Source: Plantago elongata (Eukaryota; Streptophyta; Magnoliopsida; Lamiales; Plantaginaceae). Taken from it: a stretch of 24,283 nucleotides of DNA. The stretch covers positions 1 to 24,283 of the forward strand of contig JAYMSP010002437.1 of NCBI GenBank assembly GCA_036897095.1, read 5' to 3'. This document shows positions 17,368 through 24,283 of this stretch, in pieces. Positions within the stretch are counted from its first letter, which is position 1, and each line of letters starts with the position of its first letter. The notes beneath the pieces are model-generated. The model did no database searches and had not been told where the DNA came from. It saw nothing but the letters and a program-made list of their open reading frames with translations. The translations under genes and the position numbers were made by a program.

Positions 17368-20300
17368 TCAAGGCCCTTTCTGTGGGAAAGTGGTGGAGTG
17401 TACACCTGAGGTAGAATCCACAAACTTAGTATACTTCCGGTGCCGCCTCTCTCGTGCGTATAGCACCCACAGTATCAAAGAAAGCATAACCGCGACAGAA
17501 ACCATAAGCAGGCCAATATAAACCATATCTGTAAACTTATTCATGTCGGGGCAGTGCTCATCATGTATTGTGACGAAGGTATTCCTTACAAACGTGCAGT
17601 CTACCAAGTCGGTCAGAAATGGGCTGTAGTGGTTCAATCCGTAGCTCAGATTTACTGCATTGCTCAGTTGATCGAACATTGTAGGTGTTAAACGGCCTAC
17701 AGTAATACAACTTTCGTTTGAAGCTTGGCAGATATAGTTCCTCCAAACCTACATAACACAAATCAGGTTTAAGAGTCCGATTATCAATTGTGATTGACCG
17801 TTAGTTAAAGAAGTTCCAAGTGACCGCTTTCCTAATCGGGCATGTATGTATGGGCTAAATCAAGAGCTTAATCAAAGGGAACTTACTTTTGTGAAAACAA
17901 AAATATCCCTAACCCAACTCATGTAGCTACTAATGTGAAGGCATCTTTTGAGCATGGTTAGTAATTTTACCTGCGTAGCATTGCTCAAGTCCACCTCACC
18001 GGTCACGCATGTCCGATTTGTTTCGTCGGGGTTGTAAGGATTGCAGAGGAAAGGCACCAATGGACCGGACTGATTGTATGCCACTTGTGGAGGAAGATTA
18101 GCACCGCGAGGAGGGTTTGCGTTGGATATATTAACAATTGTATTCACTATCACAACCATTTGGATTGTAACTTCTCGGGTCTGATTTAGAGCTTGTTGGG
18201 CAGTAGCAGGATCCACACAAGGAATGATATCGCCCAAGGCTGACTGAGCATTTGGGTTTTCAACCCACTCGTTCATTGCCACACATGTATCTCCTACCAC
18301 ACTTCAAGTAGTTGCATATGAAAAGAAAATGCAGAATTAGACAGCTATAACAAAAAAAGGTGCGACTTTTTAGCAGTCACAAATAATGACCATTACAGTT
18401 CAGTGATCATTCACAGGATTAGGAAGCATATCCCGACTGAGAACTCAATGACCATGCATTGAGAAGGTGGCCTGTGCATTTTGATAGAAGAGGGGAATAA
18501 AATGTCATTTTCCAGTAGGTAGTCGAAGGTCCAGATAATCGTTTATCAGTTCAATCAAATTTTATTGCTGATTCAAACTCAGAATGATGTAGCAATATTT
18601 GATTTATTTAGAGTATAGCCAAGCTTGCAATTTGATAAAAGCAAATAAATCCAGTTATGAATATGCCTATACGAAATGTATGCTTCGAGTTATTAGAAAC
18701 TGAACATATTATGGGAATTGTAGATATACAGAGATAAATGAGCAAACATTCTGTATGAACTGCAACACGGTTTATATCAACCGGCAAGAGAATATGAAGA
18801 ATCTTCCACTGGATATTATCTTGAGTTCTAGTTGAAAACTCAAGAAACAATCGCAGCTTCAGGACTCAGGTATAGTGGTTTCAAAACATAGATAAACTTG
18901 TGAAGGCAAAAGAATATATCAGGCAAATTTTGAAAGCTGTTATTCTTACTTGTGGAGAACAAGGAATACACCACATAAAATGAAAGTGACTGCAATAAGA
19001 ATCCATCCAACAATAACCAAACTGCAAAAAAGAAAAAGTAAATGTTAGGATGTGAGATCATTTAAAGTGTTTAGTAATAAGTAGCTTATTTTTTTGAGAA
19101 TAAGAAAAAGTAGCTTATTGATAAGAAAATGTTACTCACGTGTACACAAGACACTGCAGGCCGCAAACAGACAACACTACATCGAATTGTCACAATATCA
19201 GAAAATCAGATTTCATAATTTTTTTACATAGTAATAATAAGCTGAAAGAAGCAATAGCCTTACAGAAACCCAGTAGAGCAACAGCAAGCATGACAGCAGC
19301 CACTATAATAAGAATCAATCCCCTTTACAAGACAAAAATATATTTGTCAAAAATAAGAAAACCAATGAAAATATGGATAGAAAAAGATAGATAAATTGAA
19401 AGATACTTACACAGTGTCCAAAGCCTCATATATATAATCTTTGTTGTTATTTGTTACGGAGTGAAGGGTGTCTGCAGCTGTTGAAATCAAGGAGTTGACC
19501 CTGTCGATATTGTTTTGCATCTCTTGAGGAAGAGACTGTTGCTCTACCTGGATTCTCTTAGAAGAACCAAGATAATCCGATACTTCGTGGAGATTGAAGA
19601 CAGTGTCATTAGCTTGGCTCAAGACAAAGTCTAATGTACTTCTTGTACTACTCTTAAAGTTTCCTTCTCCAGTGTAAAGAACCACAGAACCAATTCTGAT
19701 GCATAAGGTGCAAAATTGATGAGACTTGGGCTTTAATAATCCCGTTATAACAAGAAACTTTACCCCAGCTAACTTGGAGTGTATATGAAATGACTGTTTA
19801 TTTATTCTAATATTAATATGCTTACTATATTGAAATGAACCAAAACCACCGACTGGTCGTGCCAGCATAGTTATTCTCCTATGAAAAGGTCAAAATGCTA
19901 AGGCGGCTATGTATCTTAATTCTTAAACTTGCAGACTTATATTTTTATTCTCATATGAGAAGCCTTATATTTTTACCTTGCAATTTTCAAATACTTGCTT
20001 GCACACCCTCTGAATATTGTATTTAGTTAGGTATACCCGTATATATCCCAGAAAGAAACAATAAACAAAATAAGAAAGACAGTACCCTTGTTTGTACTCC
20101 TTTACCATACCACCTGAATTCACATTTGTGATTTTTATTATTGGATTACTCTACAATTTGCATAAACTTCTGATTCTACAGATGATACAGGCAAATGGTC
20201 TCCTAATGTTGATATTGAACAAACGTAGAGAAAGAAAATAGAGAAGCTTACATAGCAGCAGCTGTGAATAAACAGAGCAAGCCCAGAGACAGTGCATAGG

Positions 20301-21523
20301 CAAACTTAGAATATCCATACTTCTTACGGCGGCAGCAGCAAGCGTACATGCCAACTATCAGCAAGAAAATGCCAAATCCAACAAACCAAATTCCAGCAAC
20401 AAGGAAAAGACCAAAGCCAGTGAATAGCACAGACTGGATGAAGAAAATACTAGCTGTTAACAGAAGGTCAAAAGTAAAATTTATATATGTATGTGTATTT
20501 TAAAATGTATCAATAGTCCTGATAGAGAAGTATATACACTGAATTACTGATAGAACTATTAGTACTACTATATCAAGAAGAATTTCATCTTCATATTCCC
20601 TTATCAATGTTCCCAAGTAATTGACTTCATCGTGATAATAGATTTGACATCCCTCTTGATTTCAGTTCAAACAATGCATATGTAATGGCTCGTACAAAAA
20701 TACAGTTAATTACTGAAAATGTAGTAAGCGTGTTTTAGCTTACGAACTACATAGTATAAGATACAAATTCCAGAAGGCAGTCTATGATATTGAGGCCACC
20801 TAACTATCCAAAACCCAATATTTTAAGAAAAGAACAGCAGAAAACAATTGAATACCATTCGGCATGTCAAAAGAGCAATAAGGACCACCACAAAACTTCG
20901 GATAAAGAACTTGAGGTAGCAAGCAAAACATGCCAAAAAGAAAGAATCTCTCATATCACAACCCAAAACCCATCATTTGCATAATCAATCTACTCCAACA
21001 GCACTAGCAGGCTAGAGCAATACAAATCCCCCCCTCCTAAAATCCCTCAAAATCGCAATGTACGAATTTTATCACTAACAACCAAAAAACCGGAAAAAAA
21101 AGTCAATCTTACAGCAAGGTAATGTCTATTCTTGATATCCCATCCACCAGTGTAGTACTTGTTATCATCAGATGGATCTTTCCTCCTTGTCCTCTCCTCA
21201 GCCAAAACCAAAGCAGTGGAATTCCCATTGCTCTGTAAAAGAGACCTCTGATGAAAAGTTCCTAAAACGTCATCGTTTCCTGCTGACCCTACTGCTCATA
21301 AGCCCAGAAACAACAATAGAACTCACTTCAGTCAAGAATTCAATCCAAATGTAAAACAGAGCAAAACGCAGAATGAACAACAGAGCAAAGTAAGAAAAAG
21401 ATCGAATTTTTATTAACAGAGAGACATTGATTCACCTGGGGAGTGAGACAAGAGAAGCAAGAACAGAAGCGCAAGAATTGAGGTTGTTGTAGACAGGATC
21501 AGAATAGAAGAGGGTTTCTTCAT
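17368..21523 (-). CDS. Five-pass plant transmembrane protein, prominin-like topology (527 aa, 9 exons)
   Basis: Exons: 21436-21523, 21113-21261, 20252-20433, 19411-19695, 19264-19322, 19140-19176, 18950-19021, 17971-18301, 17368-17748. All introns are GT-AG, and the sum is 1584 nt with no internal stop. The ATG has A at -3 and opens a signal peptide (1-~30). Membrane segments lie near 82-110, 124-147, 237-262, 264-289 and 476-498. A CCCRRKK motif follows the first segment. Outer loop 1 (148-236) carries an NDT sequon; outer loop 2 (291-475) has eight Cys and six N-glycosylation sequons. The tail is basic (ARERRHRKYTKF). From memory it resembles Arabidopsis transmembrane proteins of the At2g12400/At2g25270 type; function is not established. 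Likely plasma-membrane or secretory pathway. It appears intact. Confidence 0.9.
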
Positions 21524-21571
21524 CTTCTTGGTTTGGTAACTCGAAATTCGAAATGAGGATGAATTGAATCG

Positions 21572-21581
21572 AATATATATA
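21572..21581 (-). promoter_or_regulatory. Candidate TATA box, proximal
   Basis: TATATATATT on the - strand, ~50 bp before the ATG at 21523, which would give a 5' leader of only ~20-30 nt. It lies inside the 28-codon in-frame upstream extension, which argues that the extension is not translated. Confidence 0.35.
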
Positions 21582-21691
21582 CGTGTAGATAATCTAGACT
21601 GGTACAAGGTTAATTAAGATAGTTGCATAAAAAATCCCGATAATTGGAAGGTTCGTTTGAGGTGGGTTTAGAAGCAAATGGAGATTTGTGA

Positions 21692-21698
21692 TTATATA
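21692..21698 (-). promoter_or_regulatory. Candidate TATA box, distal
   Basis: TATATAA on the - strand, ~170 bp before the ATG; it would give a leader of ~140 nt. This is the alternative to the proximal box. If used, an in-frame upstream ATG at 21607 could in principle start a longer protein lacking an N-terminal signal peptide. Confidence 0.35.
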
Positions 21699-21699
21699 A

Positions 21700-22667
21700 G
21701 AGCATCGTTTACCATTTCATTGTCGTTAGGTGTAACGTATGTACGTATTGTATAATAATAATGGTGAGGTTAATTTATTGTGGATTCTGCAAATACGTGT
21801 GGGGGATTAAGCTTAGCTTGGAGATCACCGCGTCTTTGGATGATTACATAAGATGGATTATATATGTGATTCCAAATGTCACAACTCAATTCTTAGGACA
21901 AATTTCATGTCACTATTTATTCTCTTTATATTATCTGAAACTTTTTAATTTTAATTCAAATAAAATTTATATAATTATATTTTGTTATACATAAATTTAA
22001 TTATGTTCAGACAAAAAAAATTCAGTAATTTAGAGCTGAAAAAAATCTTGTTTGAGTTGCAACACTCCTCAAATCATTACTGACTATTAAGCCAATTGTA
22101 TCATGCAAAATTTTAATATGATGATTGACACGTGATTTTAACAAGTGTAAAATAACTAAAATTTATAAGAGTGTACTATTAATTTAATATGATTTTTAAT
22201 TGCATATAAATCACAACTCAATTGACAACTCGAATATAACCGAACTTAATCAACTTGTATATGTAGTTTGTTATAGAATTAAAGGATTCACTAAGTTATT
22301 ATTATGAGTTTTTCGTATAGAGTGAAGTTAATAAGCATATATATGTTCACTCATATATTAAAAAGTTAGATATTTCGCTGCGATTCTAATTCGGTTTTAA
22401 TTGTGATTAGTAAATACTAATTTTTATTAAAAAATTATATTTTATATAGAGTTAAAATGTTTTAGGTGTCATAGAAATATTATATATGGTGTGCAAGATT
22501 TAAGTGGTAAGTGTAAAAAAATTTAAGACTACTTTATTCATTATATTTTTTTTATACTGTTATAATAAATGAAATTATATATAGTAGCATTTTTAGGTAG
22601 AGTGATATCATTTAATTTGTAATTTCAATCAAATTAAATATTTTATAATTTCAATTAAAAAAGACAA
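21700..22667. other. AT-rich intergenic sequence upstream of the gene
   Basis: No supportable gene or element end. The 77-codon open frame at 21761-21994 is AT-driven and featureless. Confidence 0.55.
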
Positions 22668-22796
22668 ATGAAATTTTATATCAATAGGCTTAATTTTCTG
22701 AAATGTAGTGGAAGCCAGATGACGGTTGGATGTCCAAACAGTTGTGCAAGAGGACAAGAATTTGAAATGATCGTTTCAGCCGCATGCCCATGCTAA
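22668..22796 (+). CDS. Tentative small Cys-rich ORF (42 aa)
   Basis: ATG to TAA, 42 residues with five Cys (C13, C22, C26, C40, C42), including VGCPNSCARGQEF and ending AACPC. The stretch is less AT-rich than its surroundings, which is why it stands out. There is no convincing signal peptide and the Cys number is odd, so it does not fit a known defensin, snakin or RALF pattern. It may be a fragment of an older gene or chance. Confidence 0.18.
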   Translation: MKFYINRLNFLKCSGSQMTVGCPNSCARGQEFEMIVSAACPC

Positions 22797-23730
22797 ATAT
22801 TTTTTAGATTTTTGTATGGAAAGTTATGGGTAAGCCATTTTGCATCCTGGAACATTTATATTACACGCTCGTACACAGTTTTCCTCTTTTTGAACATTTT
22901 GAACTCTCCATAGTTTCATCGTGGTCCCTAAATTGCTATTTTATTTTTATAATTGATCATTTTAGATATTTATGTTTCATTTCAAAAGTTTTAGATATGA
23001 CAATATTTTACACAGTATAAAAATTCAAATTTCTTAACAAATACAAATCGTTTATGCATAATTAGATTGGACTGCTAAGAAATGCGACTTCATTATCAGC
23101 ATAACAGAAAGGTCAACCACTACGACATCATTTATTAGATGCAAATCGAACAACTTGCTTCCAAGTATTTTTGAGTATTGATAGGGAACTCAAGAATCAA
23201 GATGAACCGTTAGGACTTATGATATTATTGAATGCTCTAAAAGTAGACTAAATTTTACTGTTCTCTTTTTACTTATATATAGTTTAGAACTACTTGGTAC
23301 TAATCCGTGACGATACTACGATATAATTTATTATTGATAATAAATTAATAGAAATGAATAGACAAAATAAATCAAGCGAAAAAATAAGATAGTCAACCTT
23401 ATGTAAATAGTGTTGATCATATGTCGACGCGTCTTCATCCATTATTATATTATTGGGTCTTCATTTATGCTAACTATAGAATATAAACGGTAAAAATACT
23501 GCTCATAACATATATAGTTTGAAAGGGATATAATCCAACATTTATCCGTTCGAGACCCGACGATTACACATATTTTGTATTGGATCCTATCAGCTGACAT
23601 GTTAATTAATTAATAGTAACATACATGTTTTTTCTCTAAATTGTATCTCTTAAAACCGAATCGAAATCCAACACGATCAAATGGGTTGTTCCCAGTAACC
23701 CTCGCAATGGCATGTGCCCACCATACATAC
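22797..23730. other. AT-rich intergenic sequence
   Basis: Nothing recognised. Confidence 0.55.
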
Positions 23731-24283
23731 AAAAAGATTATTATTCTATAAATTTCACATTATGTGGTTGTTGTTTTTTCAACCCCACGGTGGTATGTGT
23801 CACAACATAACACCTACGATAGAAAATTTATTATTTTACAAATATAATTTCATATGCTATGGTCACAATTGAGATCAAGAAAGCAGAGAGGATATCAAAG
23901 TGAGTTTTTCGCATATATAGTAAACCCCCCCCAATTGAGAAAAACACCATTGGGATTAAGAAAGTAGAGAGGAAATCAAAGACAGTTTCCTAGAGAGCCA
24001 GATTCCTCTCCCCCTCCCAGAAAAAAGATTATTATTATTATGTAAACGTAATTTTACATGTTACAGTTGTTGATTTTTTAATCCTGCGGTGGTACGCTTC
24101 ACATCCAAAGACAAAAAAGTTATTATCACACTCTACAGTTGCCCAAAAAATAATTCTTGAAGTATTTTTCATAGTATTATCTACTCTTCTAATAGTTTCC
24201 AACTTGTATGTATATCAAACTTTGAGTTTGTTTTCCTTTGAATTGAATTCTCAAATGCAATTATCAAAATTTTAAAGTATTTT
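23731..24283 (+). repeat. Diverged tandem duplication, period ~290 bp
   Basis: The word AAAAAGATTATTATT at 23731 recurs at 24022. It is followed in both copies by a GTTGTTG(T/A)TTTTT(C/T)AA stretch, then CGGTGGTA, then AAAA.TTATTAT. The second copy runs off or decays toward the window edge. The first copy includes the poly-C-associated units. Confidence 0.5.
23868..24018 (+). repeat. Poly-C-associated repeat, locus C (2 units)
   Basis: Unit 1 (~23868-23932) has TTGAGATCAAGAAAGCAGAG and ends in a C run. Unit 2 (~23933-24018) has GGGATTAAGAAAGTAGAGAG, AATCAAAGACAGTTTCCTAG and ends in CTCTCCCCCTCCC. They match loci A and B in word order. Confidence 0.6.

Noticed and set aside
17872-17970. Read-through of exon 8 past ...ATQ into KLLTMLKRCLH
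   Set aside because: A GCAG|GTAAAA donor sits at 17971/17970, and joining to 17748 restores the conserved VWRNYICQ continuation in phase.
21524-21607. 28-residue N-terminal extension of the membrane protein from an upstream in-frame ATG
   Set aside because: It would bury the signal peptide and overlaps a likely TATA box; the ATG at 21523 has a good context and begins directly with the hydrophobic leader.

Overview
The window is nuclear DNA from a flowering plant, most likely a eudicot. The evidence is GT-AG introns of 37-174 bp in a nine-exon gene, very AT-rich intergenic DNA, and several plant transposon classes. Stowaway-like repeats of a style common in Lamiales hint at that order, but this is only a hint. 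There are no bacterial genes, no tRNA or rRNA genes and no CRISPR array.

Layout. Bases 1-345 hold about four degenerate copies of a 60-95 bp repeat bounded by poly-C. Bases 1199-2401 hold two Stowaway-like MITE remnants around a very short LTR element (TRIM). The TRIM has a tRNA-Met primer site, a polypurine tract and a 3' LTR that is cut short. Bases 2402-7130 are mostly AT-rich, with unrecognised exon-like pieces, a duplicated ~115 bp segment and a possible truncated gene 5' end. Bases 7144-10422 are the 3' half of a Ty3/gypsy element resembling the Tat/Retand lineage: a decayed integrase C-terminus on the + strand, then a decayed, apparently intron-containing accessory ORF on the - strand. 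Bases 12035-12195 carry two more copies of the poly-C-associated repeat, inverted. Bases 12207-14383 are a decayed Helitron helicase ending in a well-preserved Helitron 3' terminus (hairpin plus CTAG). Bases 14447-16674 are a hAT-like element with an 8 bp target duplication. It is filled with directional TTCGGGTC-type repeats and itself contains a 793 bp inverted-repeat element with a strongly palindromic core.

The one gene that looks intact is on the - strand, 21523 to 17368. Nine exons join in frame to a 527-residue protein with a signal peptide, five membrane segments and two glycosylatable outer loops. It belongs to a plant transmembrane protein family that I recognise only as poorly characterised, and its topology resembles animal prominins. 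From 21600 to 23730 is AT-rich intergenic DNA. From 23731 to the end is a diverged ~290 bp tandem duplication carrying two further copies of the repeat seen at the left edge.

Apart from the membrane protein gene, most of the information in the window is transposon history. LTR, Helitron, hAT-like and MITE-like insertions are packed between 7.1 and 16.7 kb, beside the 3' end of the gene.
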